Assembly (NCBI GenBank): GCA_026706845.1
Contig: JAPOXY010000189.1
Coordinates: 1-37,707 of the forward strand
Direction of reading: 5' to 3'
DNA length: 37,707 nucleotides
Source: Gemmatimonadota bacterium
Lineage (GTDB): Bacteria; Latescibacterota; UBA2968
The position numbers were made by a program, and so were the translations under genes. The notes beneath the pieces are model-generated. The model had not been told where the DNA came from. It saw nothing but the letters and a program-made list of their open reading frames with translations, and made no database searches. Of this stretch, positions 7,825 through 17,300 are shown in pieces; position 1 is the first letter of the stretch; every line of letters begins with the position of its first letter.

Positions 7825-8742
7825 ATGACTGAGGAATTTGAAGAAGCTGTTGATGCAGTGATTTCAGGTGATACGGAGACGCTTGAATTGCTGCTCCGGA
7901 GAGAGCCTGACCTGATTCGCATGCGGTCCTCCAGAGCGCATAGGGCGATGTTGATCCACTATGTGGCGGCAAATGGCGTGGAAGATGAACGGCAGAGTAC
8001 ACCGGCTAATGCGGTCGATGTCGCAAATGTACTCATTGATGCCGGTGCAGAAATAGATGCTACATTTCTGGATGGGGGATCGGGGACCACACCTCTTGTT
8101 TCGTTGGTGACCAGTTTCCACCCACACAAAGCGGGTGTCGCTGCTGAGCTTGTGAGCGTGTTCGTCAATGCGGGAGCGAGGGTAGATGGGTTAAAGGGAG
8201 ATGGTGAACCACTAAGGCTCGCGCTCAGTTCTGAATATCCCGAGTCGGTTCAGGCTCTTCTTGAATGCGGTGCAAAGATTATGAATGTCGAAGTCGCCGC
8301 TGGTTTGGGAGATCTTGTACTGGTTGAGAAATTTATCGATGAGGGAGGTGTGTCCAGCAGGGAATTGGAAGAGGCATTCTGGTCTGCTTGCAAGTATGGA
8401 CACACTGAGGTGGCGGAATGTCTTCTCAAACGCGGGGTGGATATAGATGCAAGGGGCGGGGCGAATAATACGGGGTTGATGCTGGCATCACAACGCGGTC
8501 GAAGAGATACGGTCGAGATGCTTCTGGATTGCGGGGCGTCTGTTGAGTTGAAAAATGACTATGGTGGTACAGCGCTTGGTTCAACGATGTATTTTCTGGC
8601 AAATCATCCCGTGATAGGTGCCGATTATGCGGGGGTGATCGAGTTGCTGCTCAATGCGGGATCGGAGTTCAACTTTGGTGGCAAAACAACGGGCGATGAC
8701 GAGGTGGACGATATGCTTCGCAAACGCGGTGCGATCATATAG
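7825..8742 (+). CDS. Ankyrin-repeat protein
   Basis: A 305-residue protein made largely of ankyrin repeats. Typical repeat cores such as EVAECLLKRGVDIDARG, TVEMLLDCGASVELKNDYGG and VIELLLNAGSEFN recur at about 33-residue spacing in the C-terminal half, while the N-terminal half has more divergent copies. There is no signal peptide or membrane segment, so it is probably a cytoplasmic protein-protein interaction module. It begins 3 bases after the ABC ATPase stop and is most likely under the same sigma-54 promoter. It has no recognisable catalytic domain, and a regulatory or adaptor role for the transporter is only a guess. Confidence 0.83.
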   Translation: MTEEFEEAVDAVISGDTETLELLLRREPDLIRMRSSRAHRAMLIHYVAANGVEDERQSTPANAVDVANVLIDAGAEIDATFLDGGSGTTPLVSLVTSFHPHKAGVAAELVSVFVNAGARVDGLKGDGEPLRLALSSEYPESVQALLECGAKIMNVEVAAGLGDLVLVEKFIDEGGVSSRELEEAFWSACKYGHTEVAECLLKRGVDIDARGGANNTGLMLASQRGRRDTVEMLLDCGASVELKNDYGGTALGSTMYFLANHPVIGADYAGVIELLLNAGSEFNFGGKTTGDDEVDDMLRKRGAII

Positions 8743-8761
8743 TGGTCTGTCTGCGTCCGTA

Positions 8762-9907
8762 TTATTTCAGGCTAAAAATAAAGGTTACGTCTTCGTGGCG
8801 TAGCTCCCAGCTATTTTTTCGATGGACAGTACTCGGCCATACTTCTACGCAGTAGTCCTGGCGGGATGGTGAACCTGAATGAAGCCATTTTGTTTGCGCT
8901 TCTTTGAGTTTGTCGAAACACTCCCTCCCTCCGTATGCGGTTATGTGATTTTCGTGTATGATACAGATATTCGATCTATTATGTTTGGTGAATACGAAAG
9001 CATTCTGCATAGGTATTACGGTTAATCCCTGAAGTTGAGCAAAGAACGCCAGGTCTCTCCGTAAAGTCCAACTATTCCTTCCGTCTTGTATATCCGCCCA
9101 GGAAGCGCGCTCTTTGGCGGCTGGCCGTTTTCCGGCAAATTTCTCGACTAATTTCCGAGCCTGATCCCACTGAGGAGTCATTCCGTGTCTGCCTGTGAAT
9201 AGCATAAATCCAGGAAGAGATATTACTTTCCCACTGAGATGATCTTTTCGCTTTTGTAATTGCAACATGAGGCACTGGCTCTCACCCGGGAAGTCGTTCA
9301 ACGTCAATACCATTACGCCTTTGGGCGATAGTTGCTCCCACCAGGCGGGGAACAGGGTTGGGCACGTGACCGTGGTGATCAGCCGATCAAAAGGCGCTTC
9401 TTTCGCATAGCCTTTGGATGCATCACCCGTTATTACACGAACATTTTTTGTGCCCTGTCGCTTCAAGTGACGGCGTGCCCTGCGCGTAACATCGGGTTGG
9501 ATATCCATTGTCACAACACGTCCGTCAGGTCCTGTGAGATGTGCCAATAGAGCGGCATTCCATCCGGTGCCTGCGCCAATTTCAAATACGCGATGTCCCG
9601 CGCGAACGGATAGAACATCCAGCATGTGAACGACGAGAGAAGGTTGCGATGTCGAGCTTGGAGGGTTGAGGTGGCTGAGCAAAGCTTCGTCGGAATAAAT
9701 TCTCTCTAATTGGCTCGAAGTGGGGCATTTCGGATCGACCTCAATTAAGCCTTTCCGCTTTCCCAATGCATGGATTCGATCGACAAACAGATGTCTCGGT
9801 GTCGCTTGGAGGGCATGTTCTATTGCCTTATTCTTCAAACTACCTGTTGCCTTTAGCATGTCGATGAAATTGCGCTGTAACAGATCTGTATTTTTATTTT
9901 CGGGCAT
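8762..9907 (-). CDS. Protein-L-isoaspartate O-methyltransferase-like protein with C-terminal extension
   Basis: A 381-residue SAM-dependent methyltransferase. The N-terminal half has the PCMT layout: helical start with TPRHLFVDRI (36-45), the substrate-loop motif STSQPSLV (85-92; 'TISAP/TISQP' in standard PCMT), SAM motif I EIGAGTGWNAAL (109-120) and the acidic MDIQPD after strand 2. PCMT repairs isoaspartyl residues in damaged proteins. Usual PCMTs are ~210-230 residues, so about 150 extra C-terminal residues are present with no family I can name. Comparable extended PCMT-like enzymes modify peptides in some natural-product clusters, but no such cluster is seen here. It lies last in the minus-strand run, 39 bases after the D-aminoacylase, and converges with the ankyrin gene. 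Confidence 0.78.
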   Translation of the reverse strand: MPENKNTDLLQRNFIDMLKATGSLKNKAIEHALQATPRHLFVDRIHALGKRKGLIEVDPKCPTSSQLERIYSDEALLSHLNPPSSTSQPSLVVHMLDVLSVRAGHRVFEIGAGTGWNAALLAHLTGPDGRVVTMDIQPDVTRRARRHLKRQGTKNVRVITGDASKGYAKEAPFDRLITTVTCPTLFPAWWEQLSPKGVMVLTLNDFPGESQCLMLQLQKRKDHLSGKVISLPGFMLFTGRHGMTPQWDQARKLVEKFAGKRPAAKERASWADIQDGRNSWTLRRDLAFFAQLQGLTVIPMQNAFVFTKHNRSNICIIHENHITAYGGRECFDKLKEAQTKWLHSGSPSRQDYCVEVWPSTVHRKNSWELRHEDVTFIFSLK

Positions 9908-9946
9908 TAGTCTTCTCTCAAGGGTTTAAGTGAGCTATGATCCTGC

Positions 9947-11521
9947 TTACGCACCCGGACCTTTGACAAACATCCCAGGGGTCGCACCCGTATGTTCGCC
10001 ATTTTTGAGGACGCGGATGCCATTGACGAAGACGTCGCGGATGCCGATAGAGAGTTGGTGAGAGTCGTCGAATGTCGAGCGGTCGGCGACGGTGTTGGGA
10101 TCAAAGACGACGATGTCGGCCCAGCAGTGGGGCTGGAGTCGCCCGCGGTCCCACAGTGAGAGGCGATTGGCGACCGAGGAGGTCATTTTGCGGATGGCTT
10201 CTTCGAGGGGCATGAGCTTTTCGTCGCGGACATAGTGGCCCAGGACGCGGGGATAGGTGCCGTACGACCGGGGATGGAGCGGTCCTTCAGTAGCTGCCCA
10301 TTCTGGATCGACGCCGCCTGCGTCGGTGGAGACTTTGATCCAGGGGAGTTGGAGTTGAAGACGGACGTTGTCTTCGGACATGGTGTGGTAGATGGTGAAG
10401 ATGCGCTGGTTTTCCGATAGCAGGAGGTCGATGGTGGCTTCTATCCAGTCCTGGCCGCGCATCTCGGCAATTTCAGAGAGGCGCTTGCCGATGTATTGCT
10501 GGTTTTCGGGTTTTTTGAATGCGACCGGGGCGATGTGTTCGGGGCGACGGGGAATTTCGCCGTGGCGGTTTCTGACTTCGGAGACGATTTTCGCGCGGAT
10601 GTCGGGGTCGCGCAGGTTGTCGAAGAATTTGCCGTCTGCGGCCACCCAGGTGGGCAGGACAGTGGCGGTATAGGGATACATATCGGCGGTGATGTCGAGG
10701 CCCTCGGCGCGTACCTGGTTTACGCGCGCAATGACCTGGTGCATCTTGGGATAGTTGCGCTCGGCGACGGCTTTGAGGTGATAGACTTCGACCGGGATGT
10801 TGGCGCGCTGTCCGATTTCAATGGCTTCGTCCAGGGCTTCGAGAAGTTTGTCGGCTTCGGACCGGATGTGGGTGATGTAGATGCCGCCGGATCTCGCCGC
10901 TGTCTTGCAGATTTCGACGATTTCATCCGTGTTGGTATATGTGTCCGGGGGATAGATGAGGGCATAGGAGGGACCGAAGGCGCCGTCTTCCATGGATTCG
11001 GCCATGACGCGGTGCATGGTTTTCATTTCATCGGGAGTTGGCTCGCCCATCCGCATGCCCATTGCGTGCGCGCGCAGGGTGCCCGCGCCGAGGAAGGAGC
11101 CGACGTTGGGCGAGACGCCAGCTTCGATCATGGCGTCGAGCCAGTTGCCGAAGCGATGCCAGTTCCGCGCGCGTTCCCGCCAGTTTTTGGGTAGAGATCG
11201 CGAGAGGGTGTTGGAGCCACCGACAGGTGCGGGGGTCCACGCTTCGCCCATGATTTCGGTTGTGATGCCCTGGGTGATTTTGGAGAGGCATCGGCCATCG
11301 CGCATGAGGGGGACGATGGAGTGACTCTGTATGTCGATGAAGCCGGGACAGACGATGTGACCGGATGCATCGACGATTTCGTCTATGCCGTCGCGGGGGA
11401 TGGACCCTGGCGGTTCGATGGCGGATATTTTGCCATTTTCAAGAGCGACATCGCCGTAGAAATAGGGGTTGCCGGTGCCGTCGATAATTTTACCTGAGTG
11501 AATAAGGGTCGTGATTGGCAT
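9947..11521 (-). CDS. N-acyl-D-amino-acid deacylase (D-aminoacylase) family amidohydrolase
   Basis: A 524-residue amidohydrolase of the D-aminoacylase subfamily, which hydrolyses N-acyl-D-amino acids and sometimes other N-acyl substrates using zinc. Seen are the N-terminal GKIIDGTGNP, the strand PGFIDIQSHS (59-68), THIRSE and VEVYHLKA carrying the conserved metal histidines, and the catalytic aspartate in STDAGGVD. The usual HxH after PGFID is QSH here, so the first histidine is replaced by Gln65. The cysteine or glutamate ligand position reads TTEIMGEA. These point to a variant metal site rather than obvious inactivation. There is no signal peptide. The start at 11521 has AGGGAC upstream and lies 24 bases after the protease gene, so co-transcription is likely. 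Confidence 0.86.
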   Translation of the reverse strand: MPITTLIHSGKIIDGTGNPYFYGDVALENGKISAIEPPGSIPRDGIDEIVDASGHIVCPGFIDIQSHSIVPLMRDGRCLSKITQGITTEIMGEAWTPAPVGGSNTLSRSLPKNWRERARNWHRFGNWLDAMIEAGVSPNVGSFLGAGTLRAHAMGMRMGEPTPDEMKTMHRVMAESMEDGAFGPSYALIYPPDTYTNTDEIVEICKTAARSGGIYITHIRSEADKLLEALDEAIEIGQRANIPVEVYHLKAVAERNYPKMHQVIARVNQVRAEGLDITADMYPYTATVLPTWVAADGKFFDNLRDPDIRAKIVSEVRNRHGEIPRRPEHIAPVAFKKPENQQYIGKRLSEIAEMRGQDWIEATIDLLLSENQRIFTIYHTMSEDNVRLQLQLPWIKVSTDAGGVDPEWAATEGPLHPRSYGTYPRVLGHYVRDEKLMPLEEAIRKMTSSVANRLSLWDRGRLQPHCWADIVVFDPNTVADRSTFDDSHQLSIGIRDVFVNGIRVLKNGEHTGATPGMFVKGPGA

Positions 11522-11545
11522 GGGAGTCCCTTTCGTTTTTTTATG

Positions 11546-13072
11546 TTAAAAGTCTGCGCCGAAGTTCTGGACAAAGATGAGGAAGTCCGGGAAGGTAACG
11601 CGCAGGTCACCGTCGAGGTCAAAGGTGGGATCGAAGCCAACGTCGCCTGCGGTTTTGCCAAAGACAGAGGTAAAGGCGAGGAAGTCCGAGAAGCCGATTT
11701 CACCGTCGCCGTCAAAGTCTGAGGCTGCGGGACCGGACGCGAGTTCAGATACGGAGAGGGTGTAACCGAGTGTTGTGCCAGATGTGGAGGTGATGGCGAG
11801 GCTTCTGGCAATAGTGCCGGATGTGTGAATGCGTTTGCTCTGTGAGGCTGAAATGGGGATCGGTGCGGCGAAGGGTTGATTCCCTTCGGCGATGAGTGTG
11901 ACGAGGAGGTCGTTGTCACCTGTGGATTGAATGGTGAAGGCGAGACCGGGTGTTTCGCCCAGATCGAGATAGTCTATGCCCCAGCGCGTGGCGCGTCGCG
12001 TGAGGTTATTGGTCGGGACGGTGAGGGCTTCGCGCTTTGCCGGGTGCAGGTCAATGGCGCGATAGCCGAGGTCGCCCTCGCCGTCGAGGTACAGGGCAGC
12101 GGCCCATTGCCCAAAGAGGTGATCGAAGCGTTCGGGTGCGTTGAGCGATTGAAGGACATTGTCGATGCTCGCTATGCTGCTGTCCGGGTCTGCGACGAGT
12201 TTGCGGAGTGCGCCGTTGCCATAGCGCTGTGCGAAGTACGTCATGTAGAGATATGCCTGGTCAAAATCAAAAAACTGATCTTCCCAATGGGTGAGGTCTG
12301 TATTGGTCGCGAACGAGAGAAAATTTTCGGTCGCGGCTGCTGTCGTGTCTTTGTATCCACAGGCGAGTTCAGCGTATTCCGAGCACCCTTCGTCGAGCCA
12401 TTTGGCTTCGTCGTGGTCGGCTTTCCAGTGGATCAGGTGCTGAAATTCGTGGGCAAGTGTGGCGCGTGCGAGGCTGCTGTCAATGTCGAGCGGGCGGGCG
12501 TCGATATAAATGATTTCGCGCGAGACGGGCGGGGCTTCGTTGTCGGTATCGATATAACCGACAAATGTGATGCCCGTGATTGGACTGTCGAGCACGTCGA
12601 GTACCAGGATGAGTATGCGGGGATCGGCATCGACATCCGGAGGATCACCAAAGAGGTCGGTGACAGTTTCGTAAATGCCGCGGTCGGGATGGCGTGCTGT
12701 GGATTTATCAAATGCGTGTGCAAGGGATTCAATGCCCGTTTGAGTTACGCGCGGGGTGTTCCACATGTCGTCTTCTACAAAAATGTAGCAGTGGTCACCC
12801 ACATAGCGACAGGTTGTTGTGGTGTGGTATTTCCCCCCGCCAACGAGTTGAAAACTGTAAGCCGGCAGCGTGAGCGTATCGCCAACGCGAAAAGGTGTGG
12901 AGGAGGATATTTTGGTTGCGGGACGATAGGGTATGGTTTGACGTGGAATCAGGTGGGTTCCGCTTTGAGGGATGGGGTGGGCGTGGGCTGTGATGCAAAA
13001 AAGCGCAATGCAGCAGATAAAAAAAATAGGGATGTAACGCAAAGAGCGTTTGGGAATTGTCGGCAAAGGCAT
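11546..13072 (-). CDS. Exported zinc metallopeptidase (M30-like) with C-terminal dockerin-like EF-hand pair
   Basis: A 508-residue exported protein. An N-terminal signal peptide spans about residues 8-31 and ends in AHA. The zinc motif is HEFQH (208-212), followed by WLDEGCSEYAE (225-235), whose glutamate can be the third ligand, as in M30/hyicolysin-like and gluzincin peptidases. The C-terminus has two calcium-loop motifs, DFDGDGEIGFSDF (452-464) and DLDGDLRVTFPDF (485-497), forming a dockerin-like module. The start at 13072 is chosen because it opens the signal peptide and lies 2 bases after the previous stop; longer upstream frames would overlap that gene. The neighbours are exported or envelope proteins. 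Substrate is unknown. Confidence 0.82.
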   Translation of the reverse strand: MPLPTIPKRSLRYIPIFFICCIALFCITAHAHPIPQSGTHLIPRQTIPYRPATKISSSTPFRVGDTLTLPAYSFQLVGGGKYHTTTTCRYVGDHCYIFVEDDMWNTPRVTQTGIESLAHAFDKSTARHPDRGIYETVTDLFGDPPDVDADPRILILVLDVLDSPITGITFVGYIDTDNEAPPVSREIIYIDARPLDIDSSLARATLAHEFQHLIHWKADHDEAKWLDEGCSEYAELACGYKDTTAAATENFLSFATNTDLTHWEDQFFDFDQAYLYMTYFAQRYGNGALRKLVADPDSSIASIDNVLQSLNAPERFDHLFGQWAAALYLDGEGDLGYRAIDLHPAKREALTVPTNNLTRRATRWGIDYLDLGETPGLAFTIQSTGDNDLLVTLIAEGNQPFAAPIPISASQSKRIHTSGTIARSLAITSTSGTTLGYTLSVSELASGPAASDFDGDGEIGFSDFLAFTSVFGKTAGDVGFDPTFDLDGDLRVTFPDFLIFVQNFGADF

Positions 13073-13074
13073 TG

Positions 13075-13698
13075 TTAAAATCGGACTGAGAGTCGCACCT
13101 GTAAGTCTCCGGAGGTCTTGGGGGAGACTGTTGCGATAGGGCGGGTTTTGGCGGCGATGTTGGCGGCGTTTAACGCGCTGGCAAAGCGGTTGAAGATGAG
13201 TGCGCCCACAAAGAGAAAGCTGCGTGTGCGGGCCCAGGTGGCTTTGCTTCGCAGTTCTCGAAAGTGTTCGCGGGAAGACGGTGTGTCCCACTCCCAAAAG
13301 TTTTCGGGTGTTTCCGGCAGTGGGGTGGCCGATGGGCCCTCGACGTATTGCAACCGGGCATTGTAGTCGTAGATGCTGTTATAACTGGACAGGCGGTCGT
13401 AATGGGAGTTGGGTTTTTTGACAGCGGTTGCGCCAGCGCGTGCCGCGGCATAAGCGCGGAAGGTGTTCTCTCGTGTGGTGTTGAGTTTTTTAAATGCCAA
13501 TAGTCCGGTCCAGAACATGCCTTCGGTGAAGTGGAAAAATTTCGCGGATTTTCGCCCGCCCGCATACCGCTCGCCCAGACCGGGTAAAATAACCGATAAA
13601 AAGGCGGCTTTTTTAGGTGATTTCGCTTCTTGTGCAAATGCGGCAGACGGCGCGAGCAAACAGGCGCAGACGATTAGAATTTGAGATGATGTTTTCAC
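13075..13698 (-). CDS. DUF5683-like exported protein, second of two paralogues
   Basis: A 207-residue protein with a clear signal peptide (cleavage near AFAQE, about residue 23). After it comes KSPKKAAFLSVILPGLGERYAGG, the pattern of DUF5683 and related FCB-group proteins, in which a small hydrophobic hairpin precedes a membrane segment. Another hydrophobic stretch lies near FLFVGALIFNRFASALNAA, and the protein ends in an aromatic residue (LSVRF). The gene immediately upstream (13703-14374) encodes a paralogue with the same layout. Function of the family is not known to me; the operon suggests an envelope role. Confidence 0.66.
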   Translation of the reverse strand: MKTSSQILIVCACLLAPSAAFAQEAKSPKKAAFLSVILPGLGERYAGGRKSAKFFHFTEGMFWTGLLAFKKLNTTRENTFRAYAAARAGATAVKKPNSHYDRLSSYNSIYDYNARLQYVEGPSATPLPETPENFWEWDTPSSREHFRELRSKATWARTRSFLFVGALIFNRFASALNAANIAAKTRPIATVSPKTSGDLQVRLSVRF

Positions 13699-13702
13699 GA
13701 TG

Positions 13703-14374
13703 CTAAAATCTCTTTTTCAATTCGACCATGGATCGTCCATGGCTATCAACCGGCGTGATGTCGATCCACAAGCTCGGCCCGGTCTGTTTTTGCAGCGTGC
13801 GCGTATAGATCGAGGCGTGTATGGCACTGGCAATGTGGTTGAGTACGGCCAGGCCTGTGACAACAGACGCGCGTTTGAGGTATTTGTTGCTGTCGTTGCG
13901 ACGGGTTTCATAGTCCTGCCTGCGTGACGATGGCACGTTTTTGTTATCGGTGGAAAAGTCAGCCGTCACATCGTCCCAGCCATAGACAAATTGATGGTAT
14001 TTGCCAATGAGTTCGTAATACTGTTGTGTGTCTTCGCTTTTGGAGGGCAGGGCGTGGGTTTCGTGATATGGATCGGGCTGAGTTTTGTTCCATTCTCGCC
14101 AGGCTCTGTACTGCGCTTCCCGCCAATGCCGATCGGCATACGCTCGAAATTCTTCTTTAATGTCATTGCCCCTGCCTCGCCATGATACATAAGCGGTCCA
14201 GGTGAGGGCTTCTGCGCCCATAAACCCGACTGCGCGCATTTTGGCCCCGGCATATAATTCACCCAGACCCGGTACCAGTAGTGAGAGAAAGAAGGCCGTT
14301 TTAGGTGATTTTTCCGCGGTGGCCTGCCCGCACATCAGCGCGAAAACAAGCGTACAGAGTGTGAATTTTCGCAT
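13703..14374 (-). CDS. DUF5683-like exported protein, first of two paralogues
   Basis: A 223-residue protein with a signal peptide (cleavage near residue 20, QATAE) followed by KSPKTAFFLSLLVPGLGELYAGAK, which parallels the downstream neighbour. A central charged region is rich in Tyr and Trp (YRAWREWNKTQ), and a C-terminal hydrophobic segment has VVTGLAVLNHIASAIHAS. Both paralogues share order of elements, length and a basic, Phe-terminated C-terminus (VELKKRF here), so they look like a tandem duplication that has diverged strongly. It lies 14 bases after the protease/propeller/barrel gene. No enzymatic motif is seen. Confidence 0.66.
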   Translation of the reverse strand: MRKFTLCTLVFALMCGQATAEKSPKTAFFLSLLVPGLGELYAGAKMRAVGFMGAEALTWTAYVSWRGRGNDIKEEFRAYADRHWREAQYRAWREWNKTQPDPYHETHALPSKSEDTQQYYELIGKYHQFVYGWDDVTADFSTDNKNVPSSRRQDYETRRNDSNKYLKRASVVTGLAVLNHIASAIHASIYTRTLQKQTGPSLWIDITPVDSHGRSMVELKKRF

Positions 14375-14388
14375 GGGGAGTCCTTTGG

Positions 14389-17300
14389 CTAAAAGTTGCC
14401 TTTCCCAACATCTGTAACAAATCCAAATAATAATGTAAAATAAATCTTCAAGCCACTTCGTTCAAGTGGATCGCCGGGCCGTTGCAAAGGCACATGGTCG
14501 AATCCATAGGCCACGTCGATGCTGGCGCGTGTGGGAAAAAGATAAAACGAGGTGGCGTCGTAGCGCAACTGCGTGCCCAGTTCGCGTTTCCAGCCGCGTT
14601 TGAGTATCGCATCGTCGGGTGTGCCATCCCAGGCGCGGGCGATTCCGGCAAAGAATGCGCCGTAGAGCTGGTCTGAGTAGATCGGGCCGGTTTGTCGGTC
14701 GATGCGCGACCAGAGGGGAAAGCGATAAGCCGACCGCCACATCAGGGCGCGGCGGCCTTCCAGGCTGTAAAACGTATATCCTTTCATGCCGGGTAAGCCG
14801 CCGAGGAAGAAGTCAAAGGTGTCGTCAACTTCGCGGTCGATCACGCCGCCAAAAAAGCGGAAACTCAGCGCACTGCGGCCGGGGGCAACCGGGATAAATT
14901 CGTTCCAGTCGAGGGAGAGTTGGTTGTAGAAATAGCGGTCATAGGTTTCGACGATTAGCGAGGTATTTTCCTCAAAGCCGCTGATGAACCAGTTGAAATA
15001 GCGATCGTAACGCAGCGCGAGACGGCGTCCAGATCGGGGGTTGATTTCCGAGTTGCGCGAGCGGCTTATGGCATCGAGGCGATAGGTGAGGGCGAGGTCA
15101 AATCCGTTGAGGGTTGTGGCGGCTACTATATCGCGATTGAGGCCATTGAACCGCGCCTGATCCAGAACCGCGCCCGTGCGATTGTACACGAGGCGGGCGT
15201 CGATCATACCGCCGCGCCTCATGGTGTATTTGCCCCCTATTTCGATGCCCGTCAGCGCAAAGGTGCGGTTGTAGATGCGGAAGTCTTCGTCGCGGCTGAT
15301 GACATCTTCTTCAACGTGGCGCGATAGACGATAGGCTTCGAGAAAGAAGGTGGGCCGTTTTTTGCGGTATTCGTAAAGCGCGTATAAATCCATGTCCAGA
15401 TCGTGGGCGAGCAGGCCACTGATGAAAAAGGTTTGTTTTCGCAAGACATCGTCGGATCCCGCTATGGCGCCGAGTTTGAGTTTGCCGCTGTCGATTGCCA
15501 GACGCGGAAGTATGGTGGTGGTTGCAAATTCATTTTTGTATGGGCGGCTCGCTATTGCGGGTTTGGGCGTTGCGGACGCGAAGGGTTCGACCCGAAAGAT
15601 ATTTCTCGATACGGGTTCATTTAGCGGCTGGGAAATAACGCGAATTTCGTAGGCGTTTTTGCCGTAGTGGGCATAGGCGATGCGGTCGCCATCTGGATGC
15701 ACATGGGGTTGAAATGCGCCGCCGTACACGCGGGTGAGGCGGTCTATTGCGCCGCTGGATAGATTGGCGCGATACAGGTTGAAGATGCCGTCGTGGTCAG
15801 AGGCAAATACGAGGGATGACCCATCGGGTGTCCAGCACGGGTCGCGGTCGGTTTCGGGTGAGGCGACGCGCACTGTGTAGTCGCCACCGGTTGCGGGAAT
15901 GGTGGCGATGTCCCGCGAGGTGCCGATTCGGTAGAGCGAGAATGCGATTTGCGATCCATCGGGCGACCAGCGCGGGGTGGCGACTTGTGAGCCATCGTCA
16001 AAGGTTGTGAGGTAGCGTATGGTGTCTGCCGCGATGTCGAGGATACAGAGGTTGGTGCTGCCCCCGCCGTTTTTGACAAACGCAATTTGCGTTCCGTCTG
16101 GCGAATAGGTCGGGTGAATGCCGCGCGAGCCTGTGCTGAGACGCGTTTCGCCGGGGAAGGTGGTACGCGCGAGGCCAATGGCGGTTTTGACATTTTGATA
16201 CAGGCTCGGTTTCGCGGCTTTGGGATCTATGGTGTAGAGGTCCCATTGCCGCCCGCCATATTTGTTGGGCTGGCTGTGGCGCGCGTAGAGGAATTGCTCG
16301 CCATTGGTTGACCAGTCAAAGGCCGTGACCGCGCTGGGGGCGGCGATTTCTTCGCTGCTGTCGGCGAGGGTATAGACCATCAAACTCGTGCGCCCGTAAT
16401 CGCGCCCTTTATTGGAGAGATAGGCGAGTTTTGTGCCGTCGGGCGACCAGCGGGGGTGCAGATTGAGGTAGCCGTCTTCGCGGATGAGGTCGCCCTGTTC
16501 GGGATTGGTTTCGATCTGTGCGATTTGTGCCGCATAGCGTTTTTCGAGCGATGCGACCCAGCGCGCGTGCAATTCGCTTGCAGAGATGCCCAGGGTCGCG
16601 CGGATTGCGCCGCCAAAATCCGTGCGCCACCAGACTTTCATTTGCCGATACAATTCGGGGAGTTTGTCGCGCCCAAAAGTATCGACCATAAAGAGGGTGA
16701 GCGAGTATCCGTGGTCGTACACTTTTTCAAATCCGAGACCTGTTTTCGCGCCGAAGACGGACATTTCGTCGCGGGTGAGCAAGCTTCCATTGCGCGTGGC
16801 CTGACGCAAGATCATATCGCGGTGCGAGTCCCAGCGGTCGTGTTGTGCGCCCGGTGCCATGTATTGCGCTGTGCCTTCGGCAAACCAGGGTGGAATGATG
16901 GTGGCGGGAATGGCATACGCGGCCAGGACATTGGGGTAGCCAGCGAGGATGTCGTCGCGTTTGCCTTCGCCCTGATATTGCAGGTAGTTGACGAAGATGG
17001 CGGGGATGCGCCGCGAGGATTTTCGGGCGAGCTGGAGGGCGATGATGTGCGTCAATTCGTGCGTTATCACATTTGGGAGCCAATCTGTACTACCGCGCAG
17101 TGCAAAGTCGAGGTTGGAAACCCAGATTTCGATGGTATTGTGGTAATAATACGCCGCGCCATTGGCATAGTCTTCGGTATCCTTGAGGATGATGCGGACT
17201 TTGCTGTCGGGGTCAAAATTGTAAAAGGAGGCGATTGGGCCGTACGCGTTTTCGGCGACCTGTGCAGCGCGCGGAGCCAGTTTTTCCAGGCCTTGATGGT

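Noticed and set aside
11876-13078. 400-codon plus-strand frame opposite the zinc protease gene
   Set aside because: No recognisable motif; the minus-strand frame carries a signal peptide, HEFQH and EF-hands.
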